Positions 37,802-47,390 are shown, numbered from the stretch's first letter. The stretch: DNA of 64,000 bases from Paraburkholderia lacunae (GCF_003353175.1 NZ_QHKS01000003.1:186001-250000); one strand, 5' to 3'. The notes: generated by a model from the sequence alone, not told the origin. Program-made: numbers and translations.

Positions 37802-39181
37802 TCAAGCCGTCGAATCCACCCTGGCCGCTGCCTCGGCGCGCAAATACCGCTTACTGACAACCCGCCAGTACAGCAGCAAGCCAATACCGGCTATCGCCAG
37901 ACTCGCCGTATTCGCAACCCAGAACCCTCGCGCGCCCGTCAGCCACTCGGGTATGGTGCCGCTCACATTGAAACCGAGCAGATAGCCGCCGCCCAGCCCC
38001 ACGCCCCACAATGCAATCGCATAGATCACGGTCGGCACGATCGCCACCTTGTAGGCACGCAGCACGAACGCGGTGGTGATCTGCACTGCATCGAACAGGT
38101 GATAGCACACGACGATCAGCACCAGCGGCATCGCAGCCGCGGCCACCTGCGCGTTCGGCGTGTAGCCTTCGATCACGTACGGTCGCAGCACCAGCACGAT
38201 CGCGCCGTAGCAGAGCGCAATCGACACGGCCATCACGATGCCGTGACGCGACAGTTTGCGCGCCGCTTCGTGACGGTGCGCGCCGAGCGCCTGGGCGACC
38301 AGCGTGGACGAGGCGATGCCGATCGACAGCGGTGTCATATACAGCACTGCGCCGATGTTGCCGGCGATCTGGTGGCCGGCAAGCGTCGTCGTGCCGAAGC
38401 GCGCAATGAAGAGCGCCATGAATGTGTACGAGGTGACTTCGATCAGATACGACAGGCCCATCGGAATGCCGAGCCGCAGCTGCGCCGCCTGGCGCCGCCA
38501 GACCGGCCAGCTGAAGCGCGCGAAGATCGCGAAAGGGGTGAAGACGTCGACGCGCGTCAACACCAGCATGCCGACCAGCGCGAGCCCCCAGTTGATCGCG
38601 ATACTGGCCAGAGCGCAGCCTGGGCCGCCCATCGCCGGCACGCCGAGGCCGCCGAAGATGAACCACGTGTTGAGCGGAAACTTGAGCAGCAGCGCGCCGA
38701 TCTGCAGGATCATCACCAGCCGCGGTTTGCCGACGGCATTGGTCAGCGAACTGTAGACGCGAAACACAAGGCTTGCCGGCAAGCCGAACGACAGAATCCG
38801 CAGGTAGGCGACCGTGCGTTCGTGCAGCGCGTCGGGTACGCGCGCCAGCCGCAGCATCGGCCCCGGAAAATAGAGAATCAGGAAACCGATCACGGTCAAC
38901 GCGAGTGCGAGCCATAGCGCCTGCCGAACTTCCTCGCCGATCTCGATGTAGCGGCGCGCGCCGTAGAGTTGCGCGGTGATGGGTTGCAGTGCGGTCAGAA
39001 TGCCGGTCAGGCCGATGTAGACCGAAATGTAGATCGACGAGCCGAGGCCGAGCGCGGCGAGATCGACGGCCGAATAGCGGCCGACCATCGCCGTGTCGAT
39101 CACCCCGAAGGCGATGATCGCCAACTGGCCGATCAGCACGGGCCACGCGAACCCGGCGATTTTCCGTGCGTCGGCGAACAT
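37802..39181 (-). CDS. MATE-family multidrug efflux protein
   Basis: The 459-residue protein has ~12 hydrophobic helices and MATE signatures: WPVLIGQLAIIAFGVIDTAM near the start, LQPITAQLYGARRY, then ASSTLVAQALGAHRHEAAR in the second half. It should export cationic compounds using a Na+ or H+ gradient. ATG 39181 lies 2 bp after the stop of the upstream membrane transferase, so the two are co-transcribed; a TTG at 39187 is the alternative. A GC-rich stem-loop at ~37757-37784 follows the gene. Confidence 0.9.
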   Translation of the reverse strand: MFADARKIAGFAWPVLIGQLAIIAFGVIDTAMVGRYSAVDLAALGLGSSIYISVYIGLTGILTALQPITAQLYGARRYIEIGEEVRQALWLALALTVIGFLILYFPGPMLRLARVPDALHERTVAYLRILSFGLPASLVFRVYSSLTNAVGKPRLVMILQIGALLLKFPLNTWFIFGGLGVPAMGGPGCALASIAINWGLALVGMLVLTRVDVFTPFAIFARFSWPVWRRQAAQLRLGIPMGLSYLIEVTSYTFMALFIARFGTTTLAGHQIAGNIGAVLYMTPLSIGIASSTLVAQALGAHRHEAARKLSRHGIVMAVSIALCYGAIVLVLRPYVIEGYTPNAQVAAAAMPLVLIVVCYHLFDAVQITTAFVLRAYKVAIVPTVIYAIALWGVGLGGGYLLGFNVSGTIPEWLTGARGFWVANTASLAIAGIGLLLYWRVVSKRYLRAEAAARVDSTA

Positions 39182-39183
39182 GC

Positions 39184-40941
39184 TCAATCCGGCTTCTTGT
39201 GCCAGTTGCGGCGTTTGACGACCGGCGGCTTCGGACGGTCGATGCGCACGTACAAGCGGAAGCGTTCGTCACGATCGGCCACTCGGCGGCCTTCCCATAC
39301 CAGCTTCCAGACGAAGTCCGACATCGCGCTGGGCTCGCCGAAATCCTGGGTGTCCTGACGCAGGATCACGTCGCAATCCTGATTGAACGAGAAGTGCATG
39401 TCGCCGAAATAGGCGAAGGTCGCGATCTGCGCATTGCCGAGGCGCACCGGCGAGATGCAGGTGTAGTCCTCCGGCAGATGGCTCGCGATCTGTTCGGCGA
39501 CATCCTTATAGGTCCGGCTGTAGTTGACGACCGGCAGCCACAGCGTCATCAGCAGCACCCACATCAGCGTCGTGCCGGCGCTCGACAGCACCACGCTGCG
39601 CCACAAGACTTTCGGATGACGCGCGAGACGCCACCGCACCAGCACGAACCAGCACACGGTCACAGCGACCGCGCACACGAGCGACAGAATCTTGAACTGG
39701 GGCGCGAAACCCGGCGCGAGCCGCGCGAGATTACGTGCGAGCGGATGCGGGAAGCCGGTTAGTCCGGCCACGTACACCAGCCAGACGAAACTGCCGAGTA
39801 TCGTGAAGCTCAGCAGCGCGAACCAGTCGATCGCGTTGATCGCGCCGCGTTTGAGCGTGGGCAGCGCGAACGCGGCCAGCACCGCGAGCGGCGGCAGCAA
39901 CAGCATGTAAAGCCGGTTCGACTGATGGCTTTGCAGTACGACGAGCACCAGCAACGGTCCGATCACCGACAGCGGAATCGCCACGTGCGGTGCGCGCCGC
40001 AGCCCCGACCAGCTGAACCACGCCCAGATCGCCAGCGGCCACGCCGGCCACGTGAACAGAGGCAGGTTTTTCAGCGCGTATTTCGCCACCGAGCCGGGCG
40101 GCCCGGCAAACGAGCTCACGCTCACGTGCACCCATTGATTCAGGTACCAGACGGCATCGTCGGGAAACGTGGCAAGCGCCGCGATCGGCCACGCGACCGA
40201 CAGCGCCAGTGCGACCGGCAAACCGGCGAGCAGCAGCCAGCGCGAACGCGCCTCGCGCACGATCAACGCCATCGCCAGCGTGCCGAGCAGCAATGCGCCG
40301 ACCAGCACCGGACTGCTGGCGAGCGTCACCAGTCCGAGCGCGATGCCCCAGATCAGCGCGCCATGAATCGGCTTGTCGATCATCCGCACGAGCCCATACA
40401 CGAGCATCGCGATGCCGACGAACTGCGCCAGTTGCGGCGTGGTTTCGTGGCCGCGTTCGGCGAGGCCGAAGCACGCGAGCAGGATCAGCAGTGCGCCGTC
40501 CGCGAGGGTGCGGCCGTAGTCGCGCGGTTCCGGCTCGCCGCCGAACGCATACTTGAACGGCTGGACTTCGGCGCGCCGTCCGAGCAGGTAGGCCGCATAC
40601 CAGACGAACGCGCAGCCCGCGCAGAACAGCAGTCCGGTGAAGACGCGCGACGCGTTGCTCGCATCGACCCACGGCGCCAGCAGACGGATCGCGCTGGCGC
40701 CGAGCCAGTAGCCGAGCGGGCCGTCTTCGGTCAGGTATTTGCCGACCAGATTCGGTAGCAGCCAATCGTGGGCGCTGCCGTTGGCCATCGTCCACATGAC
40801 GCCGAAGCCGGCCGCGTCCTCGTTCTTCCACGGGTCGCGGCCGAAGAGGCCAAACGATGCGTAGACGATACAGATGGTCAGCAGCAGCCAGCGCGGCAAC
40901 GCACTGGTCGCAGAAGCTGTGAGGCGAACGGCAGGTCTCAT
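39184..40941 (-). CDS. ArnT-like GT39/GT83 membrane glycosyltransferase
   Basis: The 585-residue protein has ~10-12 membrane helices and the acidic loop motif of the PMT superfamily after the first helix (FGRDPWKNEDAAGFG). A soluble C-terminal region contains YTCISPVRLGNAQIATFAYF. It is related to ArnT and to dolichyl-phosphate-mannose transferases. It is far from the arn cluster and paired with a MATE transporter, so substrate and acceptor are unknown. ATG 40941 precedes the first hydrophobic segment; upstream codons in frame add no conserved sequence. Confidence 0.85.
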   Translation of the reverse strand: MRPAVRLTASATSALPRWLLLTICIVYASFGLFGRDPWKNEDAAGFGVMWTMANGSAHDWLLPNLVGKYLTEDGPLGYWLGASAIRLLAPWVDASNASRVFTGLLFCAGCAFVWYAAYLLGRRAEVQPFKYAFGGEPEPRDYGRTLADGALLILLACFGLAERGHETTPQLAQFVGIAMLVYGLVRMIDKPIHGALIWGIALGLVTLASSPVLVGALLLGTLAMALIVREARSRWLLLAGLPVALALSVAWPIAALATFPDDAVWYLNQWVHVSVSSFAGPPGSVAKYALKNLPLFTWPAWPLAIWAWFSWSGLRRAPHVAIPLSVIGPLLVLVVLQSHQSNRLYMLLLPPLAVLAAFALPTLKRGAINAIDWFALLSFTILGSFVWLVYVAGLTGFPHPLARNLARLAPGFAPQFKILSLVCAVAVTVCWFVLVRWRLARHPKVLWRSVVLSSAGTTLMWVLLMTLWLPVVNYSRTYKDVAEQIASHLPEDYTCISPVRLGNAQIATFAYFGDMHFSFNQDCDVILRQDTQDFGEPSAMSDFVWKLVWEGRRVADRDERFRLYVRIDRPKPPVVKRRNWHKKPD

Positions 40942-41151
40942 TCGGTGTGTGGATATCGGATAAGCGGTGCAGCCGGAACCGGACGGAACGTCCGGTGGAA
41001 TGGCCGATTCGGAGCATCCGGCATTGTAGTCGTGCCGTGCAATGCGCGTCACGGCCGGTAATGGCTCGCAACGTCGTTGGGGGCTGGTATCAATGCCGCC
41101 GGATCGGGCGGCACCGCCAGCGCTATGTATGAACGCCCGGCATGAGGTGAC

Positions 41152-41179
41152 AAAAAAGGGCAGCTCGCGCTGCCCTTTT
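41152..41179 (-). terminator. Intrinsic terminator after rpmE2
   Basis: On the minus strand AAAAGGGCAG, loop CGCGAG and CTGCCCTTTTTT form a rho-independent terminator ~45 bp past the rpmE2 stop codon. The rest of the 40942-41225 spacer shows no gene. Confidence 0.88.
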
Positions 41180-41225
41180 GTGCTGCTGCTTCGCAACCGG
41201 CCTATGACCGGCGACGAGGCGCGTA

Positions 41226-41492
41226 TTACTTCGCTGCTGCCTTGCCGGTAGCGCGCGAGCCGAACTTCTTGTTGAACTTTTCGACGCGGCCAGCCGTGTC
41301 CATGATCTTTTGTTGGCCGGTGTAGAACGGATGTGATTCCGACGACACTTCGATCTTGGCGAGCGGGTAAGTCTTGCCGTTGAATTCGGCGGTTTCACGC
41401 GTCTGGATGGTCGAGCGCGTCACAAACTTGAAGTCGTTCGACATATCGACGAACAGGACTTCGCGGTAATCCGGGTGAATACCTTCTTTCAT
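41226..41492 (-). CDS. rpmE2: 50S ribosomal protein L31, type B
   Basis: The 88-residue product ([20 protein letters not shown]) is the zinc-independent type B L31: it has no CxxC pairs and keeps [20 protein letters not shown] and VEKFNKKFG. Type B L31 is often used when zinc is scarce, but here it stands alone with no visible Zur-type site. AAAGGA lies 7 bp upstream of the ATG. Confidence 0.95.
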   Translation of the reverse strand: MKEGIHPDYREVLFVDMSNDFKFVTRSTIQTRETAEFNGKTYPLAKIEVSSESHPFYTGQQKIMDTAGRVEKFNKKFGSRATGKAAAK

Positions 41493-41699
41493 GGTCTTTC
41501 CTTTAATCTGGCGGTAGCCAACCCGCGTGCAGCCGCGTAAAGAACAAATAACGCTAACCGCATCTTGGCGCGAGCCACTTGCCTAGGGTCGAAAAACGGC
41601 GATTATGCCAGAAAATCAGACGGTTGGCGAACTTTCTGCCAGCCGGTTCTGCTTGCCTGGGCTGCACGGCCGCCCTTATTGGGCGGGCTTCGGTCACGG

Positions 41700-42533
41700 T
41701 TACACCGGTGTGAACGGTAAGCCCACGCGCGCGGGGTCCTGCCGGTAGTAGCGGGCCAGCAGCCGGTACAGCTCCGGGTACTCGGCCTCGAACGCCTGCG
41801 GTTTGACGAACAGCGCCTCGCTGCAAACGGCAAAAAATTCCGATGGATGATCGGCGGCGTAAGGATCGATCAGCGAATCACGCTCGAAACGTGCCCAGCG
41901 GCGCTCCGGCACGGCGTCGACTTTGGCGCAGAAGTGGTCGTAGGCGTGGTCGAAGACGTCTGCCCACGCCTGTGAATCGAGCGGCGCATGCCAGCGGCGC
42001 AAGAGCGGCGGATGGCCGTCCGCTTCGCCGGTCAGCATGTCGATCTTGTGCGCGAATTCGTGAATCACGACGTTGTACGCATCCGTGCCGTCCGTCATCT
42101 GCGCGTCTTCCCACGACAGCACCACCGGCCCGCCTTCCCACGCTTCGCCGCTCGCGTCGTGTTCGACTTCGTGTACCACGCCGTCTTCGTCCTCGACCGT
42201 TTTGCGGATCACGAACTCGCCCGGATAGACGATCACGCCGACCCAGCCGCGATACAGGTCGAGGCTCAGGTTCAGCACCGGCAAGCAGGCTTGCGCGGCG
42301 ATTGCCACTGTCATCGCGTTGGTCAGCTCGAGCTCATGCGCGGTCGAAAATTTCTTTTGTGCGATGAACAGGCTCGTCAGTTCGCGCAGGCGCACGAGAT
42401 CCGGCGCATCGAGGTGCGCGAGGAACGGCAGGCCATCGAGCGTGGCCTGCCAGAGCGCGTCGTCGATTGCGTACTCGCGCAGTGCGCGGTCGCGGCGGCG
42501 CGTACCGAGCCATTGAGTGAGTTTCGAAAGCAT
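41700..42533 (-). CDS. mtfA: MtfA-like zinc metallopeptidase
   Basis: The 277-residue protein has the M90-family zinc motif NVVIHEFAHKIDMLTGEADG with HEFAH, plus ELTNAMTVAIAAQACLPVLN and the downstream DPYAADHPSEFFAVCSEALF that supplies a third zinc ligand. In E. coli MtfA (YeeI) binds the repressor Mlc and shows aminopeptidase activity. Length matches. Whether an Mlc-type partner exists here cannot be judged. The gene is on the same strand as the MFS gene, 15 bp downstream of it. Confidence 0.9.
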   Translation of the reverse strand: MLSKLTQWLGTRRRDRALREYAIDDALWQATLDGLPFLAHLDAPDLVRLRELTSLFIAQKKFSTAHELELTNAMTVAIAAQACLPVLNLSLDLYRGWVGVIVYPGEFVIRKTVEDEDGVVHEVEHDASGEAWEGGPVVLSWEDAQMTDGTDAYNVVIHEFAHKIDMLTGEADGHPPLLRRWHAPLDSQAWADVFDHAYDHFCAKVDAVPERRWARFERDSLIDPYAADHPSEFFAVCSEALFVKPQAFEAEYPELYRLLARYYRQDPARVGLPFTPV

Positions 42534-42548
42534 GGCCTGATGAAACCC

Positions 42549-44105
42549 CTAGTCGATCTGTTTTTGCCAGGCGGCAAAAATGCCGCCGCATATCGCTATG
42601 CCGATCAGGAAGTAAAAACCGTCCAGCGACGTCAAAAAACTCGCCTGCTGCATCACCGTCCGGCTGATTTCCACCACCGCGAGCGAGTGCGCTTCGGACG
42701 GCGAGCGGCCCGCAGCGGCAAAGCTGTCGGTCAGCGCGGCAAGCGAACCCTGGAAGGCTGGATTGTACGGATTCACGAACTCCGCGAGCCGCGTTTGATG
42801 CAGCGCCTGCCGATGCTGCTCGACAATGATCGCCGAGGCCGTCGCGAACGAGATCGTCAATTGCCGCACGATGTTTTTCAGCCGGTAGCCGTGCGTGAAC
42901 TCTTCGATAGCGAAGATTCTAAACGTCAGATTGGCGACCGGCAGCACGATGAACAATAGCAGTAAGCCGCGCAGCAGCAGCGGCGCGATCAACGCCGCCT
43001 CGCCGACGCCCGGCGACACGCGCGTCATCCACGCCGCGGCGAACGCCGTCACCGCGAAGCCCGGCACGATGATCCACTTTTTGCGCGGCAGGAGCTTCGC
43101 GTAGCGCAGGTAGACGAACAGCGCGCTGGCTGAAATCAGCGACGTGACGCCGACCAGTTCACCGGTGTTTTCGACCGGATAGCCGAGACCGCTTTCGAGA
43201 AAGCGTGAGATCAGGTAGCTGAAAACGGTCGAGACGTAATAGTAGAACATGTACAGCACGAGCCCGACCTGGAAGACTTTCTCGCGCAGCGCATGCAGGC
43301 GCACGAGCGGCGCCGGATGATGCCATTGATGGTAGGCAAACCAGCCCAGCGCGACGATCCCCGCGACCGTGAGAAGAATCAGCCCCGGCGACGCGCTGAA
43401 CAACTGGAAGCGCACTTGCTGCATCACGATTTGCAGCGCACCTTGCGCGAACGCGAAGATGATGTACGGCCAGAAATGCGCCGAACCGCGTTCCTCCGGT
43501 AGACGATTGCCCGAGTCGGGCAGCGCGAGCATGGCCAGCACGGCAAACAGCACGCCCACCGGCGCCGTGCAGGCGAACAGCGCGCGCCAGTCGAAATGCG
43601 CGACCAGCTGGCCGCCGATCAACGGCGCGAGCGCGCTGCTCAACACGATCAGTAGGAGAAACGCGCGTGTCGCCGCCGGCCGTTGCTGCGGCGTGAAGCT
43701 CATCTGGATCAGGATGCGGCAGGCCCCCATCATCGGGCCGACAAAGTAGCCTTGAAAGCCGCGCGCAAACGCGAGTTCGATCGACGACTCGCACAGCGCG
43801 GCGGCGACCGCGCCGACTGAATAGAGCAGCATGCAGCCGGCTACGTAGCGCCGGTAACCGAAGCGTTCGACCCACCACTGTTGTTGCAGGATGCCGAGCA
43901 CGGCCGCCACCGCGTACGCGCTCGATGCCCATACGAGTTCGTCGGGTGAAGCATTGACGCCACCCGCGATATAGCTGGTGAAGAACGCAAAGATCGAGTT
44001 GTCGAAATAGTCGAGGCCGGTGACGGCGGCCAATACCCAGGGAAAAAAATCGCCGCGCAGCTTTTCGACGCTGAACAAGGCTGCGCGGGACGACGTCGCA
44101 CTCAT
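42549..44105 (-). CDS. MFS efflux transporter, DHA2/14-TMS-like
   Basis: The 518-residue protein has ~14 hydrophobic segments, a start FPWVLAAVTGLDYFDNSIFA and motif-C-like LSSALAPLIGGQLVAHFDWR, typical of drug:H+ antiporters related to EmrB. Its ATG overlaps the stop of the MerR gene by 4 bp and no ribosome binding site is visible because the 15-bp repeats occupy that place; translation is probably coupled. Its export substrate is likely the ligand of the MerR protein. Confidence 0.88.
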   Translation of the reverse strand: MSATSSRAALFSVEKLRGDFFPWVLAAVTGLDYFDNSIFAFFTSYIAGGVNASPDELVWASSAYAVAAVLGILQQQWWVERFGYRRYVAGCMLLYSVGAVAAALCESSIELAFARGFQGYFVGPMMGACRILIQMSFTPQQRPAATRAFLLLIVLSSALAPLIGGQLVAHFDWRALFACTAPVGVLFAVLAMLALPDSGNRLPEERGSAHFWPYIIFAFAQGALQIVMQQVRFQLFSASPGLILLTVAGIVALGWFAYHQWHHPAPLVRLHALREKVFQVGLVLYMFYYYVSTVFSYLISRFLESGLGYPVENTGELVGVTSLISASALFVYLRYAKLLPRKKWIIVPGFAVTAFAAAWMTRVSPGVGEAALIAPLLLRGLLLLFIVLPVANLTFRIFAIEEFTHGYRLKNIVRQLTISFATASAIIVEQHRQALHQTRLAEFVNPYNPAFQGSLAALTDSFAAAGRSPSEAHSLAVVEISRTVMQQASFLTSLDGFYFLIGIAICGGIFAAWQKQID

Positions 44106-44662
44106 GTGGATTCGCCCGGCGTGGATTCGCCCGGCGTAGAGTCGCCCGCCTTTCTGGGGCGCTTCGCGAGTGGCGGCGTGTTCGTGCTCCCGGCTTTGGC
44201 GCGTGCGCTGCGGCGCTGCTCCAGCAACGTTTCGGCATTCTCGCCGGCGAGGCGCCGTTCGAGATAGTCCAGATCGGGGCTCAGTTCGGCCCTGAGCCTT
44301 TGCGCTTCCTTGAGCTCACGGCGCATTGCTTCGATGCGCGCGTCGAGCGCGTCGACCTGTTGCGCGATGGCGTCGCGAATCTGCAGCAGCGATTCGTTGG
44401 AATAGCGATGGGTGCCGCCGACTGCTTCGAGCGGACGTTTGAGCATTTCCGTGATGCCGTGCAATGAGAAACCGAGCGAGCGCAGACGCAGAATGCGGCC
44501 GAAGCGCTTGAGGTCTTCTTCATCGTAAAGCCGGTAACGGCCCTCGCTGCGCGTGGGCGAGACGAGGCCGCGTTCCTCGTAGTATTTCAGCGTGCGCGGC
44601 GTGACGCCGAGGCGTGCGGCGGCGTTGCGTACGGTCAGCAGGGCGGGTGAGTCCTTCGACAT
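44102..44662 (-). CDS. MerR-family regulator of the adjacent MFS transporter
   Basis: The 186-residue protein has a MerR helix-turn-helix (VRNAAARLGVTPRTLKYYEE, then RGLVSPTRSEGRYRLYDEED) and a coiled-coil region (ALDARIEAMRRELKEAQRLR). No metal-site cysteines are present, so an organic ligand is expected. The C-terminus carries TPGES repeats encoded by 15-bp tandem units that also form the region before the MFS start codon. The promoter upstream has a consensus TATAAT and a 22-bp dyad. Confidence 0.88.
   Translation of the reverse strand: MSKDSPALLTVRNAAARLGVTPRTLKYYEERGLVSPTRSEGRYRLYDEEDLKRFGRILRLRSLGFSLHGITEMLKRPLEAVGGTHRYSNESLLQIRDAIAQQVDALDARIEAMRRELKEAQRLRAELSPDLDYLERRLAGENAETLLEQRRSARAKAGSTNTPPLAKRPRKAGDSTPGESTPGEST
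44106..44150. repeat. Three 15-bp tandem repeats at the MerR/MFS junction
   Basis: GTGGATTCGCCCGGC occurs perfectly at 44106 and 44121, with a diverged third copy at 44136. They encode the last MerR residues and abut the MFS start codon. Confidence 0.92.
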
Positions 44663-44692
44663 AAGTGGCGAGAGGCATGACGGAGTGTCCGC

Positions 44693-44725
44693 ATTATAGC
44701 AAAACGTGTACGTTCACGTACATGT
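44693..44725 (-). promoter_or_regulatory. Promoter and 22-bp dyad operator of the MerR-MFS operon
   Basis: On the minus strand TATAAT occupies 44698-44693. Just upstream, 44704-44725 is an inverted repeat with 10-bp arms ACGTGTACGT and ACGTACATGT around TC (one mismatch). The dyad lies in the -10/-35 interval, the position bound by MerR activators. Confidence 0.7.
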
Positions 44726-44778
44726 TTGCGGGCTGGCGTGCCGTGGCCTGCATGCAGCGACGTGCATTTCTTCCGGGC

Positions 44779-44813
44779 GAAAAAAAGCCGCTCGTTTGCG
44801 GCGAGCGGCTTTC
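44779..44813 (-). terminator. Intrinsic terminator after rho
   Basis: AAAGCCGCTCG and CGAGCGGCTTT pair around a 7-base loop; on the minus strand the stem is followed by seven T. It lies ~30 bp past the rho stop codon. Confidence 0.9.
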
Positions 44814-44844
44814 TCACGCGATGCGGCTTAAGACGGAGCAGGTT

Positions 44845-46113
44845 TTAGCTGCCGCCGCCACGACGCATCATGTCGAAGAACTCGGAGTTGCTCTTCGTCT
44901 GGCGGATCTTGTCGAGCAGGAATTCCATCGATTCGACTTCGTCCATGTCGTGAATGAACTTGCGCAGCACCCAGATCTTTTGCAGCACTTCGGGCTTGAT
45001 CAGCAGTTCTTCGCGGCGGGTGCCGGACTTGTTCAGGTTGATCGACGGATAGACGCGCTTTTCGGCGAGGCGGCGTTCCAGGTGCACTTCCATGTTGCCG
45101 GTGCCCTTGAATTCTTCGTAGATCACGTCGTCCATGCGGCTGCCGGTTTCGATCAGCGCTGTGCCGATGATGGTGAGCGAGCCGCCTTCTTCGATATTGC
45201 GCGCCGCGCCGAAGAAGCGCTTCGGACGTTGCAGCGCGTTCGCGTCGACACCGCCCGTCAGTACCTTGCCCGAGGCCGGCACCACAGTGTTGTATGCACG
45301 TGCGAGACGAGTGATCGAGTCGAGCAGAATCACCACGTCGTTCTTCATTTCGACGAGGCGCTTGGCTTTTTCGATCACCATTTCGGCGACTTGTACGTGA
45401 CGCGCAGCCGGTTCGTCGAAGGTGGAGGCGATCACTTCGCCGGCTACCGAGCGCTGCATTTCGGTCACTTCTTCCGGGCGTTCGTCGATCAGCAACACGA
45501 ACAGCACGACATCCGGATGGTTCTGTTTGATCGCATGCGCGATGTGCTGCAGCATCACGGTCTTACCCGACTTCGGCGACGCAACCAGCAGGCCGCGCTG
45601 GCCCTTGCCGATCGGCGCGATCATGTCGATGATGCGGCCCGTGACGTTTTCTTCGCCACGCATTTCACGTTCGAGCAGCAGCACCTTGTTCGGGTGCAGC
45701 GGCGTCAGGTTCTCGAACATGATCTTGTGTTTCGAGGCTTCCGGCGGCTGGCCGTTGACCTTGTCCACCTTCACCAGCGCGAAATAGCGTTCGCCGTCTT
45801 TCGGCGTGCGCACTTCGCCTTCGATCGTGTCGCCCGTATGCAGGTTGAAGCGGCGGATTTGCGACGGGCTGATGTAGATATCGTCCGTGCTGGCGAGATA
45901 GGAGGTTTCCGGCGAGCGCAGGAAACCGAAACCGTCCGGCAGCACTTCGAGCGTGCCGTCGCCGAAGATCGTGTCGCCCGTTTTGGCTCGTTTTTTTAGA
46001 ATTGCGAACATCAATTCCTGCTTGCGCAGGCGGTTCGCACTTTCGATCTCGAGGCCGTTGGCCATCTCGATCAATTCGGACACGTGCAGAGTCTTAAGCT
46101 CGGATAAATGCAT
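44845..46113 (-). CDS. rho: Transcription termination factor Rho
   Basis: The 422-residue hexameric RNA helicase is near-identical in layout to E. coli Rho: [20 protein letters not shown], an RNA-binding cold-shock-like domain with [13 protein letters not shown], Walker A ASPKSGKT near residue 180, [17 protein letters not shown], the Q-loop [16 protein letters not shown] and the R-loop. No insertion domain is present. It lies downstream of trxA on the same strand, the classical trxA-rho order; the 229-bp gap contains strong stem-loops. Confidence 0.97.
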   Translation of the reverse strand: MHLSELKTLHVSELIEMANGLEIESANRLRKQELMFAILKKRAKTGDTIFGDGTLEVLPDGFGFLRSPETSYLASTDDIYISPSQIRRFNLHTGDTIEGEVRTPKDGERYFALVKVDKVNGQPPEASKHKIMFENLTPLHPNKVLLLEREMRGEENVTGRIIDMIAPIGKGQRGLLVASPKSGKTVMLQHIAHAIKQNHPDVVLFVLLIDERPEEVTEMQRSVAGEVIASTFDEPAARHVQVAEMVIEKAKRLVEMKNDVVILLDSITRLARAYNTVVPASGKVLTGGVDANALQRPKRFFGAARNIEEGGSLTIIGTALIETGSRMDDVIYEEFKGTGNMEVHLERRLAEKRVYPSINLNKSGTRREELLIKPEVLQKIWVLRKFIHDMDEVESMEFLLDKIRQTKSNSEFFDMMRRGGGS

Positions 46114-46268
46114 ACGGAGAACCCGCAGGAGAATGTGCGACGAAATGAAATCTGGGAGGAGAGTGAGCGGAACCGCTCAAGGACTTACACGTCTTTTCGA
46201 CGTTTTGCGGATTCTAGCATAGCACACGCCAATTTCCGCCACCGCGGCGGCATGGCATCTTTCTTATA

Positions 46269-46314
46269 GAGCGTGTTGCCGGCTGACAACACGCTCGAGG
46301 CAATGCGCCTCGAG
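46269..46314 (-). promoter_or_regulatory. Two overlapping stem-loops between trxA and rho
   Basis: GAGCGTGTTG/CAACACGCTC (46269-46296, perfect 10-bp stem) and CTCGAGGC/GCCTCGAG (46294-46314, perfect 8-bp stem) share the bases 46294-46296, so they compete. Neither is followed by a good U-run. They could end trxA transcripts or regulate rho. Confidence 0.55.
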
Positions 46315-46342
46315 TTCCCGAGGGGTCTCGAGGCGCGCCGCT

Positions 46343-46669
46343 TTACAGGTTGCCGTCGAGGAACGCGGTGAGTTGCGATTTCGACAGCGCGCCGACTTTC
46401 TGCGCGGCGACAGCGCCGTTCTTGAACAGGATCAGCGTGGGGATGCCGCGCACGCCGAACTTGACCGGCGTCGATTGATGCTCGTCGACGTTGATTTTGG
46501 CGATTTGCAGGCGATCGGCGTAATCCTTCGCGACTTCGTCGAGGATCGGCGCGATCATCTTGCACGGACCGCACCATTCAGCCCAGAAATCGAGCAGCAC
46601 GGGTTTATCGGATTTCACGACGTCCTGTTCGAACGATGCGTCGCTAATATGCTTGATTTGTTCGCTCAT
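46343..46669 (-). CDS. trxA: Thioredoxin 1
   Basis: The 108-residue thioredoxin has the redox motif WAEWCGPCK (Cys33, Cys36) and the cis-Pro loop [13 protein letters not shown]. It is the general disulfide reductase that also serves Bcp, encoded in this window. The ATG at 46669 gives the standard N-terminus ([20 protein letters not shown]); the longer frame to 46801 is not conserved. It precedes rho as in E. coli. Confidence 0.96.
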   Translation of the reverse strand: MSEQIKHISDASFEQDVVKSDKPVLLDFWAEWCGPCKMIAPILDEVAKDYADRLQIAKINVDEHQSTPVKFGVRGIPTLILFKNGAVAAQKVGALSKSQLTAFLDGNL

Positions 46670-47109
46670 TGTATGAATACCTCTATCGGTTCGAGGCCCG
46701 CCTGAATTGCTCGCCACGATACACCAAAACCTAAGGAAACTTCTGTTCGCTTTGCCGCTATCGGAGTCTGCCGGCACACGCCTGAAAAGGCGAAAAACCA
46801 TTTCAGGAATGTGCGGAAGGCTCGCGGTTGCGGGTCATCCGTACGGCAGTTTAGCTTAATTCGCTATGCGTTGCCGGGGGTGATAGTACTCATCAAGGGC
46901 AGTGGGGCCATTGCCTGCCGGCGAAGTTCCGCTACGTTCCATGCACTGCTACGCACCTTATCTGGTGGCTCGGACGGCAAACACAAGTGGCTCGCGCGCG
47001 TGCGGCCGGTGCGGTTGCCTGTATTGAGCGAAGGCCCTGATTCGGCGCTCCGAAGGCGCTTTGGTCGTATTAACAGTCGCGCGGCGGGCCAAGCAGTGAT
47101 AGAATGTTT
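46670..47109. other. Intergenic region between trxA and 4.5S RNA
   Basis: This 440-bp stretch separates the divergent trxA and ffs genes. I see no conserved protein in it. TAGAAT at 47098-47103 is a plausible -10 for ffs; no convincing -35 or trxA promoter stands out. Confidence 0.5.
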
Positions 47110-47211
47110 CGTGACGGGCCTCCTCGCATGGAGGGATGGTCAACCTGGTCAGGTCGGGAACGAAGCAGCCACAGCCGTTTTCCACCAGTGCCGAGGGTCG
47201 GGCTCGTCACC
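47110..47211 (+). ncRNA. ffs: 4.5S signal recognition particle RNA
   Basis: The ~100-nt RNA starts GTGACGGGCC and ends GGGCTCGTCAC, which pair as the terminal helix. The apical domain reads ACCTGGTCAGGTCGGGAA followed by CGAAGCAGCCA, the universal SRP core with a GGAA tetraloop that binds Ffh. A T-run at 47216-47220 ends it. Its position just upstream of dnaX is the usual beta-proteobacterial location. Confidence 0.93.
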
Positions 47212-47384
47212 TTCCTTTTTCTTCCGCTTTGTTTCCTGTCGTTCCTTCCAGATCCTTTGTCGTTGTCGGCGCGAATTTTGCGCGGCTCATCTATTTTTTT
47301 CTATCAGTTTGTTAGCCAATTTCAATGAAGCGGCAACACGCGTTCGTGCGCTGTCGATTCGGCTTTGCGCGGCATCGTTACTGA

Positions 47385-47390
47385 TACAAT
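47385..47390 (+). promoter_or_regulatory. TACAAT -10 element six bases before the dnaX start codon
   Basis: TACAAT is followed by TTCCCG and then the dnaX ATG; transcription would start at or next to the A of ATG. No ribosome binding site is present. The -35 is weak (GCTTTG at 17-bp spacing). A leaderless message is inferred. Confidence 0.5.
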
